Source: Spirogloea muscicola
Taxonomy: Eukaryota; Streptophyta; Zygnematophyceae; Spirogloeales; Spirogloeaceae
Length of the DNA stretch: 12,065 bases
NCBI GenBank assembly: GCA_009602725.1
Contig: WELB01000031.1
Span: 658,254 to 670,318, forward strand
Direction: 5' to 3'
The notes under the pieces: model-generated
What the model was told of the DNA's origin: nothing
The model's database searches: none
The model's input: only the letters and a program-made list of their open reading frames with translations
Part shown: positions 1 to 8,769 of the stretch, piece after piece
Layout of the letters: every line of letters starts with the position of its first letter
Numbering within the stretch: the first letter of the stretch is position 1
Program-made: the position numbers and the translations under genes

Positions 1-1333
1 GAAGGACGGTGCGGGCCAGGTAGTGGGGCCGCTGCGCGATGCACCGGGTCAGCATGGCGGTTGCCAGCTGCATGTCGTTCAGCGTGTGCAGGCGGGCCGC
101 CGGCCGGAGGTGGTCCTGCAGCCGCCCCTGCAGCTGCTCCGCCACGAAGGCAGGTGCGCCCAGGGGGACGCCGAGGAGAGTGAGGCCCTCGGCCGGTGTC
201 TGGCAGCCCACGGGCAGGCCCAGGTGGGCTGGCAGGGGACCTGCCGGGGACCAGGCACTGCACTTGTCCGCCCTGATGTCCAGGCCGATCGCGCCCAGCT
301 GCACCTGGAGGGTAGCAAAGGCTGCCACGACGTCTGCAGGCGGTCCCACCAGAGTGGTATCATCTGCGTACGTCGGCACCAGCACGCCAGGGTGAGCCGC
401 GACCGTTGCCTGGAGCGCGCGATGGTGTGCCAGCGCGTAGTAGAATCCAGCGAGTGGATCCCCTTGACGTGCACCCCTGGTGGAGTGGAGGGTCTCCACC
501 GCTCCCCCCTCCGTCCGCCACAGCAGGTCACTTGGCCGACCGTACCCCAGCCTGAAGAAGGGTAGAAGGCTGGGGAAGGCCTCTCTCAGCTCCTCCGCAA
601 TGACGTCCCGATCAACGCTATTGAAGGCATTGCGGACATCGACTGCCATAGCCACCCACTCGGGGTGCAGGTCCAGGGTGGCCCGTACGCCGTGCACGAC
701 CGTCTCGCCGCCGCTCCGCAGCCCCGCGCCAAACTGCTGGGGCGCCAGGTGTGCTTGGGCCGGCCCCGCATGCTGTTGCCAGAGTGCGCGCCCCACCAGA
801 CGGTAGAGTACCTCCCCGATGGCAATGGGCCGGACCCCTCCGCCGGCCTTGCTAAGCGCCAACAGGGTACTGGCGCACAGGACGTCCCGAATGCCGGCTG
901 GGACCTGGTCGCGGGCGAGGAGCTGGCACACCTGGTGGAGCACCGTGAAGTCGGCAGCGTCCCCCTCCAAGAAGATTTCCCGGAGGTGCTCGGTGAGCAT
1001 GTGGGAAGGACCTCCAGCGGCTGCGCGGCGGCTGCTCTGCAGGGCCTGCCGCAGGGCGTCGGCGTCGAGGACCACCTCCTCCAGCGGGGTGAAGGTGTCC
1101 AGCCACGGGGGCATGGGGTTGCGCGCCGGAGGGTGCAGGGAGTCCAGGGCCGCCCGCGTGGCGGCGTTGGTGGGCGCCAGCACCGAGTCGTCCAGGGCCT
1201 GGACCGCCCTGGACAACTCGCCCGCATGGCCGAAGCGTAGCGCCCGGCGGACATTGGCGGCCTCGGCTGGCGCGGCCCGCGTGGCCCCATGGTCTGCCGC
1301 CGAGGAAAACAAGCACAAGAAGAAACAAAGAAG
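1..1333 (-). CDS. Non-LTR (LINE-like) retrotransposon reverse transcriptase, partial
   Basis: This reading frame stays open from just below the stop at 1334-1336 to the left edge of the window, at least 444 codons. It encodes the polymerase that copies a non-LTR retrotransposon's RNA into DNA at the target site. Reading down the minus strand, I see a linker with LRFGHAGELSRAV (about 1246-1205), then RPIAIGEVLYRLVGRAL (about 832-782), and QQFGAGLRSGGE upstream of the palm. Motif A is VDVRNAFNSVD with its first catalytic Asp at 640-638. Motif B is RGARQGDP (478-455). Motif C is YADD (370-359). All catalytic carboxylates are present and there is no stop or frameshift, so the copy may be young. 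No endonuclease domain precedes it. The first in-frame Met is only at 1114-1112, inside the linker, so the copy looks 5'-truncated, as is usual for LINEs. GC content is far above that of the neighbouring genes. The C-terminal end lies outside the window. Confidence 0.95.
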
Positions 1334-1398
1334 CTACGAATGAATCAGTAATTCCTGCTGAGCGGAGGCTCAGCAGCCGCTCAGCAGGAATCCAAGTG
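1313..1398 (+). repeat. Repeat module B, left copy
   Basis: This stretch resembles 11974-12063 in the same orientation. Shared blocks in the same order include AAACAAAG, GCTACGA, TCAGTAA, CCTGCT, CAGCAG or AGCAGCCGC, and a final TCC..AAGTGG. It contains a perfect hairpin listed separately. Its left part overlaps the 5' end of the open reverse transcriptase frame, so that end of the frame is probably read-through into flanking repeat rather than original protein. The similarity was found by eye. Confidence 0.55.
1351..1391. repeat. Perfect 15-bp inverted repeat (hairpin)
   Basis: Left arm ATTCCTGCTGAGCGG (1351-1365) and right arm CCGCTCAGCAGGAAT (1377-1391) are exact reverse complements around an 11-base loop. 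The loop itself repeats part of the arm (CTCAGCAG). It lies just upstream of the reverse transcriptase frame. It could be a terminal structure of the repeat or a scar of an insertion; no function can be assigned. Confidence 0.9.
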
Positions 1399-1520
1399 GC
1401 CCCTTCGAACTCTGCTCATTCTTTGTTCTGGGCTGGCCAATCACAGCCATCGCGGCTAGCCTTTCTTTTTGGGCTGGCTTTGCCAGCCCCTCTTTCTCTA
1501 TGGGCGAGCCTTCTTTCTTT
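1399..1520 (+). repeat. Repeat module A, left copy, with hairpin
   Basis: The reverse complement of this segment matches 11884-11967. Shared blocks are GCTCGCCCAT, GGGGCTGG..CCAGCCC, AAAAAGAA and AATGARCAGAGT. The core is a hairpin GGGCTGGC-TTT-GCCAGCCC at 1471-1489. The right copy keeps the same stem with a different loop (11915-11933). This copy carries about 40 extra bases (about 1426-1463) that look like a partial internal duplication of the TTCTTT..GGGCTGGC block. This suggests an old dispersed repeat whose stem-loop has been maintained. Confidence 0.6.
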
Positions 1521-2128
1521 TCTGACGTGCGGCTCCTTACTGAAAGTTACTCAGTGGTTATCCCACCGGGAAAAGCTTTGGGATAGCGCACTGTGGGCGC
1601 GCACTTTCTTTCTGGCCCCTTCGGCCTCAGAAAGCCGCCCTCTAGTTCTACTGATTTGCACCTTGCTGACTAGAAGAACGCCTCCAGTGTGAAAGCTCTT
1701 TAGCACACAGTGGATCAAGTAGGCACGGGGAGGTTATGGAGATTTCCATGGCCTCTCCATGGATAAGAGCCCTTCCAAAGAATGCAGTGCATTGCAGGCA
1801 ATGGCTGTAATCCCTTGCTTGTCATTAAATTTATACAAGCTGGCAATAGTGATAAGACCTCCTTATTGAACTGTGACATAAGGGAGTGACAGAAGGCCCT
1901 GGCTTGGCCTGCACGTTTCTTGATCATAGTAAACACAGTTTTATTATGGAAAGGCAGCATACATTGACATGAGGGTGGACAGAGAGATGCTTGCTTCTTT
2001 GAATAAAACATTTTCACACCACCGAGCACCCACCGAGTACATGCAAAACCAGTCCTCTAGCACTTTGGTGGAAGGTGGCTGTGCTTGCCGTGATGTAAAC
2101 ACGACAGGCTCAGCCAGCTTTCAAGGCT
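1521..2128. other. No gene recognised; 3' flank of the GST-fold gene
   Basis: I see no coding signature here on either strand. Frames are short and match no family I recognise. On the minus strand, an AATAAA hexamer at 1945-1940 lies about 185 bases past the GST stop and could act in 3' end formation. No TGTAA occurs on the minus strand between the GST stop and about 1540, unlike the other host genes in the window. Confidence 0.5.
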
Positions 2129-3224
2129 TTATAATGATTCGCCCCAACAGCGCCGAGCTTTCAGGGACTCGTACCAGGCCCGCACAGTCGCCACCTGGTT
2201 CAAGCCATACCCCGTGTCCTCTAACTCTGCCAGCGTGCACGCGACAGAGATGTCGGCGATGGTCAGCCCCCGACCAGTCAAGTACTTGCCGCTTGACTGG
2301 GCCAGCCATGCCTCAAGCTGCTCCAGCCCCTGCTTAACGCCAGCGGATGTGTGACCCTGAAGCAGCGACTGCACAGCCCCATGCCAGAAGGCCGAATTCC
2401 ACTCAAGCACCTGCTCAACTTTTGCAGAGGAGCTGGCAGTATCGTTGGGGTACAACGGTGAATGCAGCTTCTCGGCCAGATACCTCATGATGGCATGGCT
2501 GCAGCAAGACCAGAGAGGTAGCAGCAAGACCAGAGAGGTATTAGGATTAGCATGATGTCACAAAGGCAGGACTAGTAGCATATCCAGCACGTCCAGCATC
2601 CAACTTTTAGCAGCAAACTGACTGAACACTGCAATGAGAGCTGCCAATACCCTCAAGACATGAATGCAACAGTGACACAGATTGAAAAGATGCTCATAAC
2701 AGCAAGACCACAGTGCCATTTGTGATGCCCCGCACCTTTGCCCAAGGACAAGATTCCCTTCTTTGAGAAGGGGTAGACTCCCTGGTGGACCCAAGTGCGG
2801 GACTGCCACGTTGAGGTGAGACATGTGGCCCGCTTCCATCAATATATGTGCAAGCCCAGCCTCAAGGCAGAATAGACGAACAGACCTTGAAGCAGCCGTC
2901 TTGTGATCCACAAGAACCTGCAGAGCGGCCCTATGTGCACCATGAGCTTGTGGCTGGACTTTACATGAGGAGGCCAGGAGACAATGTTTTCAAGCAGAAC
3001 GTGGTACACAGTTGCTTCTGGAAGTGCTTGATGACCTAGATGTCCACAGTGCCGAGACAAAGCATCAGCAAAAAGAAGAATTAGGATGTCTCCACCTCGA
3101 TGCCTGTAAGTGATGCAGCTGAAGTCGTGGGGCCTTCCGCGCCTGGTGCTTCTACATGATTGGCCAATGTAGCTTTATCCTGAGCAACCCGCTGCAGAGA
3201 AGTTGCGGAGGGGGTGAAGGGCAT
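2129..3224 (-). CDS. Glutathione S-transferase-fold protein or domain (three exons)
   Basis: Exons run 3224 or 3191 to 3096, 2917-2736 and 2498-2129 (stop TAA 2131-2129), with phases 0 and 2 matching across both introns. The middle exon gives strand beta-1 (VLVDHK), helix 1 (SRSVRLFCLEAG) and the cis-Pro region SLPLLKEGNLVLGQ. The last exon completes the Ser of SHAIMRYLAEKL and encodes an all-helical C-terminal domain ending in LTIADISVA, the conserved GST N-capping motif. The fold is about 185 residues, short for an enzyme of the theta type. The usual catalytic Ser position (SQPSR) appears to be Thr, and the Glu of the glutathione-binding ES pair is Gln, so it may be a binding domain rather than an active transferase. 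The start is unsettled. ATG 3224-3222 would give a 226-residue protein. However, a strong splice acceptor just before 3191 suggests an upstream exon, possibly the SerRS tail (see findings). That the fold is GST is firm; its status as a separate gene is not. Confidence 0.8.
2501..2540. repeat. Perfect 20-bp tandem duplication at a splice acceptor
   Basis: GCAGCAAGACCAGAGAGGTA occurs twice head to tail (2501-2520 and 2521-2540). On the minus strand the copies form the pyrimidine-rich end of the last GST intron, whose AG is at 2500-2499. Confidence 0.95.
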
Positions 3225-3387
3225 AGCCTCCACTCTCAGGCCCTTGGAGGCTGCCTGTTGAAGAACTTCGAGATGGATGTATGAGCACAGGCACAGACAT
3301 TGCAGACATGACAGCCCTAGCCGTCACTCAGTCAAGGCAACAATTGAGATTAGTACCCCCAAGGGGTTATGGTAAAATGAACAGATA

Positions 3388-3392
3388 TTACA
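3388..3392 (-). terminator. Candidate TGTAA polyadenylation signal of SerRS
   Basis: TGTAA on the minus strand lies 125 bases past the SerRS stop codon, a distance like that seen for the plus-strand acetyltransferase. TGTAA is the typical chlorophyte poly(A) signal. A five-base match has a fair chance of occurring at random in this 290-base gap, so this is modest evidence. If real, it argues that SerRS ends at 3517 in at least some transcripts. Confidence 0.4.
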
Positions 3393-3516
3393 TGCTCATA
3401 GCTCTGTCAGGCACAGGCAATGTACTTGATGTGCCGAGGAGTGTGCATTCGCCATGCATTTGGCACACATGATCTTGAGCACCACATGCACTCATTCACG
3501 AGTGGACAACAAGTGG

Positions 3517-6500
3517 CTATGGTGTGGTGAAGCCTACCTCACCCGGCATACTTGATGCAGAAACTGCTGATGCCGGGATGGCAGCAGGAGAATTAGAAGA
3601 GCCTGCTGCTCCATTTGGCAGACTTGTTGGTACACCCTCGGCACCCACCACCGAACCACTAGGCACAACAGCTGGCTTGCCTTTCTTTGGTTTTGCCTCT
3701 CTGGTGGCAGTTGGGAGGTTGACAAATGGAATGAGTTCAATGCCCATCATGAATGGCTGCAGAACGGATGGGACTCTGACTCCCTCTTCTGTCTGGAAAT
3801 TTTCCAGGATGCAGCAGACTGTCCGCTCTGTTGCAGTGAGTGTGGAGTTCAGCAGATGGACGTATTGCTTTGCCTGGTCATTCATCTGCGAGCACGGCCA
3901 TGTTGAAAAGACTGATCAGTCTTGAGCTGCTTAGTTTCAATTGCTTATCGTGCTGCAGGTGTTGCATGAAAGCACTTCTTATTAAGAACTTCATCATTGC
4001 AAAGGACACTGCACGAACTACTATCAACATCCCAAAAATCGCTGAATGCCACGAAGCCCTCTCTAGGATCAGAAAGTACGGCATAAGAATAAGGGCTCCT
4101 CGAATGTATCGATGTCTAAGGCCCGCAATCAAAGCATCACCTTCTTATTGCCATATCGTATCTCCAGATTCCGAGCCTGGTAGTCCGTGCAATTGGAGCA
4201 CGACACAAGCTCCCTGAACGTTTGAGAAGCAGGGAACCAGGCCTCCAGATCGTACTTTTTTGCAGCTGCATCATTCAATGCACCAGATACGATAGACACA
4301 ACTCTGTATGGAAGCCCAATCTGCATGTCAACAGAGCCGTGTCACTCAAAGCTGCAGGGAAGACAAGCAAGCTCTTGCACAAGTACAAGAGTTGCCTGCT
4401 CTCGTTAGCGTGGGCCCCGGCCAGATTAAGGATGCCTTATCTCCAACGACGAGGTAGATAAGAGCAGAGGTGAGTTCTCATGAATGATGGAATTGACATA
4501 CCTCTTGGTAAAAGTCCTCAGAATTCTTCAACAGCTCCTCATGCATGTCCCATGACTCTGTGCCACCTGGACTCACAATACAGAACTGCTCGACTTTTTC
4601 AAATTGATGAACTCGGAAAATACCCAACGTGTCACGCCCATGGCTACCAGCCTCCTTCCTGAAGCACGTGGAGTACCCTGCGTACCTGCAGGTGAGGTTG
4701 CTGGGATTAGATTTTCTGCAGTTTGCAGGGCACCCAGAATTGATTGCCCTAACACGCGGAAAAGGGCTTTGCAACCACCAGGCTATACGTGACCAATTGA
4801 CAAGTCACAAGCAAGCCCTGCACACTTGCGTGTACCTGAGAGGGAGTGACTTGGGGTCCAACCACTCGCCCTTGTGGAAAGCACAGAGTGGCTGCTCAGA
4901 GGTGGCAATTAGATATTTGTCATCTCCCTCGCCAGACACCTGCAGAAGAAGTTCAAGGTCAGCTGTGAGTGTTTGCTTGAAAGGCTCACGCTTAGTGTCA
5001 GGCTAATGTTGGTCAGGACAACTGATAGTCATTATCGCCACAAATCAAGCCACCAGCTGCATGCAGCTGCAGCTACATTTAACCCTTCCTTTCCATAAGG
5101 CTATATCCTTCATCCAACCAATGGACACACCTTGTAGAGCTCTTCATCAAACTGCGCCAGCTGGGCACATGCTGCCATGGTTTCTTTCCGCATGAAAAAT
5201 GGAGTCTGCAAAGGAGTGTAGCCTCTCTTCACAAGAAAAGACAGGCCAAAGCTGATGAGGGCCTGATTTAGTAACACGCCCAGCCCTTTTAGGTAATATC
5301 CTCGCCCTCCTGCTGTAGCTGTGCCTGCAACACACCCACAAAAGCTCTAGATCAAAAGTAGCACTCAAGAGCACACAAGCACTGCCACAATCAACAGTCA
5401 AGCGGCAAACTTGCTACAGACAACTATACTTCCAGGCTCTTTGTAGAGATTTTGACAAGCATGGCTGTCCTGCTTTGGCAACAGAGAAGAAGACTGTGCA
5501 TACCTCTGTCGACATCTGCTATATCCAAGTACTCGATAAGATCAACATGATTGTACTTCGCGCTAGCAGCAGGCTCACCCCATGTCCTTGTGACAAAATT
5601 ATTGGCCTGTTACGATTGTGCAGCAAGCTCAGTTGCTCGTACAATGCAAGGCACTTGTGAGCACAACCAATTCGCAGTAGGTACAACATAGTCCTCAATT
5701 GAGCATTGATTGAGCTAATTGAGCATTGATTCTCAAGCTGGTGGATTCTTGCACAGCAACTGTCAGGGACATACTGGCAATGTGCATTTCAAAGGAGACC
5801 ATTGCTACACACACAGCAATCACAGTCTTGTGTGTATTTTGAAATTATGACCGAAGGAGCGAGTCACTTCACAAGAGCATTACATGAGGCTCTCACAAAA
5901 TCTGTGGTGACTGTGAGGTCGATTGTTAAAAGTTTCCATAACAGTACCTCATCATTGTCTATGGGAACACTGTCATGTACAAGATTGCCAATTGTGGTCA
6001 ACCGCTGATCCACTGCTGCTCTTCTCTCCTCCACTTGGAGCTCCAGCTTCTTGATTTCGTCGTCGATAGCCTTGCCTTGTGCAATGAGCTCGGAGGCATC
6101 TTCCTTTGCCTGAAACATGTAAGAGTTTGACAAGCTGAAGCACACTTTCACCAAACCCTAAAAATGTCTACGTGTTGTAAATGTGAGTTTGTGGACAGGA
6201 TGCTGTCATTGACTTTCTCGGTCTTAAAGAGTTCCACAGCGACACTCCGTTGACTCTATCTGCTCTTGCCTGCCTTTGTGCTTGCTGCTTGACCAGGAAC
6301 AATGGGAGATGGTGAGACGGCTGTAAACAAGTCGCTCACTATTTTCTTCTTGGCGACCTCTTTGTTGTTCTTGTTGAAGTCCTTCCTCTTCTGGTCGAGT
6401 TGATACTGGCCTGCGCGAGACCCCAACCAGCTTGTCAGCTTCCCACTGGGGCAGCTTGATGCTGCCACACTTGTAGAATGCAGAATCTCTGACGCCGCGC

Positions 6501-6723
6501 TGCCGGCGGCGGCATCGACGCTCGACTGCACCAGAGAAGCCTGCAGGGTGGGGAGTGTCTGGAACCATTGGCCGCTGCCCGGGCGCTCACATTCGCGCCA
6601 GGTCTTGTCGAGCTCGATGACCTCGTCCACGACCTCGAGCGGCGCGTAGCGGCGCCGCTGCGACTCCCGGATCAGGTCCGGGTCGCCGCCCTTCTCCGGC
6701 CGGAAGAGGTTGATGTCCAGCAT
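3517..6723 (-). CDS. SerRS: Cytosolic-type seryl-tRNA synthetase, nine exons
   Basis: Attaches serine to tRNA-Ser for cytosolic translation. Exons: 6723-6591, 6410-6340, 6109-5948, 5606-5504, 5324-5131, 4939-4836, 4685-4502, 4320-4141, 3885-3517. All eight introns are GT-AG and the phases agree, giving 499 residues. The start [13 protein letters not shown] is the conserved eukaryotic SerRS N-terminus. Residues about 30-115 form the tRNA-binding coiled-coil arm ([17 protein letters not shown] to [11 protein letters not shown]). Class II motif 1 ends at GYTPLQTP (191-198). The serine-binding TSE loop is 234-236. Motif 2 runs from FRKEAG (264-269) to [10 protein letters not shown], and motif 3 is around [12 protein letters not shown] with Arg 398. 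The core ends near residue 433 (LIPFVN). The remaining 66 residues, basic then Ala/Pro/Ser-rich, are longer than the short basic tail usual in plants. A potential phase-0 donor lies inside this tail at 3538/3537. There is no organelle-targeting extension, which fits a cytosolic enzyme. Confidence 0.97.
5697..5731. repeat. Direct repeat of 15 bp with 20-base period in SerRS intron 3
   Basis: AATTGAGCATTGATT occurs at 5697-5711 and again at 5717-5731. It lies wholly inside the third SerRS intron (5947-5607), the largest of that gene. It has the same 20-base spacing as the duplication in the GST intron. Probably a replication-slippage product. Confidence 0.9.
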
Positions 6724-7290
6724 CTCGACGCCGCAGGACTAGCGGCGCGGCAGAATCGGCGCGAGGTGCTCGCAGCCTGGCGAATGGCGGCCGGAGGCGG
6801 CCGAGACGGCTCGCGCAGCGCCAATGTTTCGTTCTAAATGGCTCGGCAGCCGCGGCGGCGTGCGGCGGCACTGGCGGCGGCGGCGGCGGCAGCGGCGGCG
6901 GTGGCGGCGGCGGCGGAGGCGGAGGCGGAGGCGGCGGAGGTTGGCGGATTCCCAGAGGCCGAGGCGAAGGGGGGCGGTAAGGCGGCCGGGCAGATGGCGG
7001 CGCAGGGGGGTGGAGGAGGGGAGGTGGGCTCCTCTGGACGGTCGGGATCTGCTGGCTTCCGGATCGGACGGTGGATCAAGACCAGTGCTACCTGTTGGTG
7101 ACTCGGTCCCTTGACGGTGCGGGCTTCCTTCCGCGCCGTCAAGTCCCCGCTTGGCCAAGCCAGAGCTGAAGCTGCCGCAGCAGGCCAAATTGCTGTCGCC
7201 GCCGCCGCCGCAGGTTGCTGTGTCCGGGGCGCTCTCGGGGCGGGCTATGGCTGCTGTATTCGGCCGAAGCGGCGCGCACATTCCGGCGCG
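6724..7290. promoter_or_regulatory. Shared 567-base region between divergent SerRS and acetyltransferase genes
   Basis: The two start codons, 6723 on the minus strand and 7291 on the plus strand, face away from each other. Both promoters and both 5' leaders must therefore lie here. The region is much richer in GC and CpG than the genes and contains the CGG tract at 6850-6940. I see no convincing TATA box on either strand, which fits a broad housekeeping-type bidirectional promoter. Long reading frames that cross it are made of Arg, Ala or Gly runs from the triplet tract and are not supported as genes. Confidence 0.6.
6850..6940. repeat. Imperfect CGG/CCG trinucleotide tract
   Basis: About 90 bases consist almost entirely of CGG units with AGG and TGG interruptions. 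They begin about 130 bases upstream of the SerRS start codon and end about 350 bases before the acetyltransferase start. The tract is likely transcribed in one or both leaders and would form G-rich structure on one strand. Confidence 0.9.
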
Positions 7291-8681
7291 ATGAGCAGCG
7301 TGACAGTCGTGAAAGTCGCTACACAGGAGGAAGTAAGTTCTGCGCTTGCTGGACGCCACATGTTCATGGCCGCCGTGCTGATCGTCGAATCCTGCTACAT
7401 TTCAACTCGTATCTTGCAGCGGTAAAGAGACAGCGGCCAGTGGCAGCTGCCTTATCGCAGCCACGCTGAGTACGCCGGACATCCTTCCAGTGTTCCTACG
7501 ACGCCAGGACCTTGTCGCATGGCTTTGGCAATGCTCATGTTGCAGTTCTCGTGAGAAGTAATAAAGCACAGGGCCTCGTTTCACGCCAGAGCTGCCGATC
7601 TGCTGTTGACTGCAGTTCAGACAGTATATGCGGATCCGGCATGACGTCTTTGTAATTAGTCAGGGAGTTCCAGAAGGTTGGGTGCCAACTTTCAGCACTC
7701 CCTTGGACTCTAATCTCAAAGTGTATGAGGATACCGCTGCTGCTTTGAGAACCTACTTTGCTTTTTGATATCTCAGAAGCTTTCAGATTTACTTGCGGCC
7801 TTCAGTAGTTGGCACGTCTTCCCCTCGTTAGCCTCATTGGCTGGTCATAGCCTTTAAACTGTTAGGAGGTGCCCCTTCATAAGGTCTTGTGAAGCAGCCT
7901 CATGAAGGCAAGCAATGCAAAAGCCTGATTGCCTCGTGCAGACAGTGTTACTAATGAATCTGTGCATGTTCCATTCCAGACGAGGAAGTTGACGAGTTTG
8001 ATGGAGGAGGCCGGGTGCACGAAGCAACAAAACGAGCTGCTCATTCTTGGCACTTGTGAATGGCATTCCAGCCGGCACAGGTGTGCTGCATCTCGTGCAG
8101 CTGACCTTCTTGTGCTTCAGAATCAGCTTACTGTGTGCCGGCAGAAGGCTGATGGAATTTCAGAGGCAAAAGCTGCCGCCAAGTCCATAGCAAGGACTTC
8201 GTCAAGACCGTCACTGGTCGGTTGTAGCAAAATGAACTTCACACAAAGCACAAAAAACTCACTAGTCCACTCTCCTGTTTTAATGCCTACAGGTAGGCTC
8301 CTGACATACAAGGCGCCAGGTGAGCTTGCCAAGGTCGGGCGCATTGCCACTTCAACGGACTTTCGACGCCAAGGGGTCGCTAGGGCCATGCTTGCCATTC
8401 ATGTAAACTTTACCTTTCCAATATGCTATAACACTGCCTTCCAAGTAGGGATGGCAGGACAAATGAGGTGCTCAGCCAATGGCACTGACCATCTCTCAAG
8501 TTTCCTCGTAGTGGTTTTTTTTTCCCAGAACGAGGCACGTCACTTGGCCTATGCCGGTTGCTACCTAGGAGCACAGCTGGACGCTTGCAACTTCTATTTG
8601 TCCCTGGGCTATACTTTCCAATCAGAGGAGGTATTTCTCGATGCTGGAATTAGGCACCGATGGATGCAACTGATATTTTAG
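7291..8681 (+). CDS. GNAT-family N-acetyltransferase (YjcF-like), five exons, exon 3 frameshifted
   Basis: Transfers an acetyl group from acetyl-CoA to an amine; the substrate is unknown. Exons: 7291-7332 (ATG, ending in a perfect GTAAGT donor), 7616-7676, 7980-8080, 8293-8402, 8529-8681 (stop TAG). Conserved family blocks appear in order: RHDVFVISQGVPE, DEEVDEFDGG, LALVNGIPAGTG, then KVGRIATSTDFRRQGVARAM, which holds the CoA-binding R/Q-x-x-G-x-G/A loop (RRQGVA). The C-terminal part is EARHLAYAGCYLGAQ, NFYLSLGYTF and LDAGIRHRWM. All joins keep phase except inside exon 3. There DEEVDEFDGG and LALVNGIPAGTG lie in different frames, so one base appears missing between 8001 and 8056, most likely near 8045. 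The intact protein would be about 155 residues, normal for the family. Either the gene is a recent pseudogene or the assembly has a single-base error; everything else looks maintained. The frame upstream of 7291 has no ATG, so that start is preferred. Confidence 0.85.
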
Positions 8682-8769
8682 ATTTATTTCCAGAATTGTT
8701 GTTTCATTGACCCATACTGTTCAGCAAGGGCATGGAGAGACTCTGCACAACTCTCTACATGCAGGTCAC

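Noticed and set aside
23-565. Plus-strand open frames of 100-190 codons across 23-1343, and the minus-strand frames 586-1290 and 852-1328
   Set aside because: They are antisense or off-frame shadows of the GC-rich reverse transcriptase. Only the minus frame with RPIAIGE, QGDP and YADD shows protein family motifs.
1395-1412. TTCGAA resembling a tRNA B box, suggesting a tRNA-derived SINE
   Set aside because: No A box or cloverleaf could be found at the right spacing, and the right copy of the repeat does not keep the motif.
7102-7290. N-terminal extension of the acetyltransferase resembling an organelle transit peptide
   Set aside because: The frame is open and Ala/Arg-rich but contains no ATG. 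The only upstream candidate is TTG at 7111, so the ATG at 7291 is a better start.
6739-7359. Frames of 87-206 codons through the CGG tract on both strands
   Set aside because: They consist mostly of Arg, Ala, Gly or Pro runs produced by the triplet repeat and show no domain.
7929-8681. A single 250-codon uninterrupted plus-strand frame
   Set aside because: It reads through introns. Homology blocks show a spliced gene, and parts of this frame in exon 3 disagree with the conserved GNAT frame.
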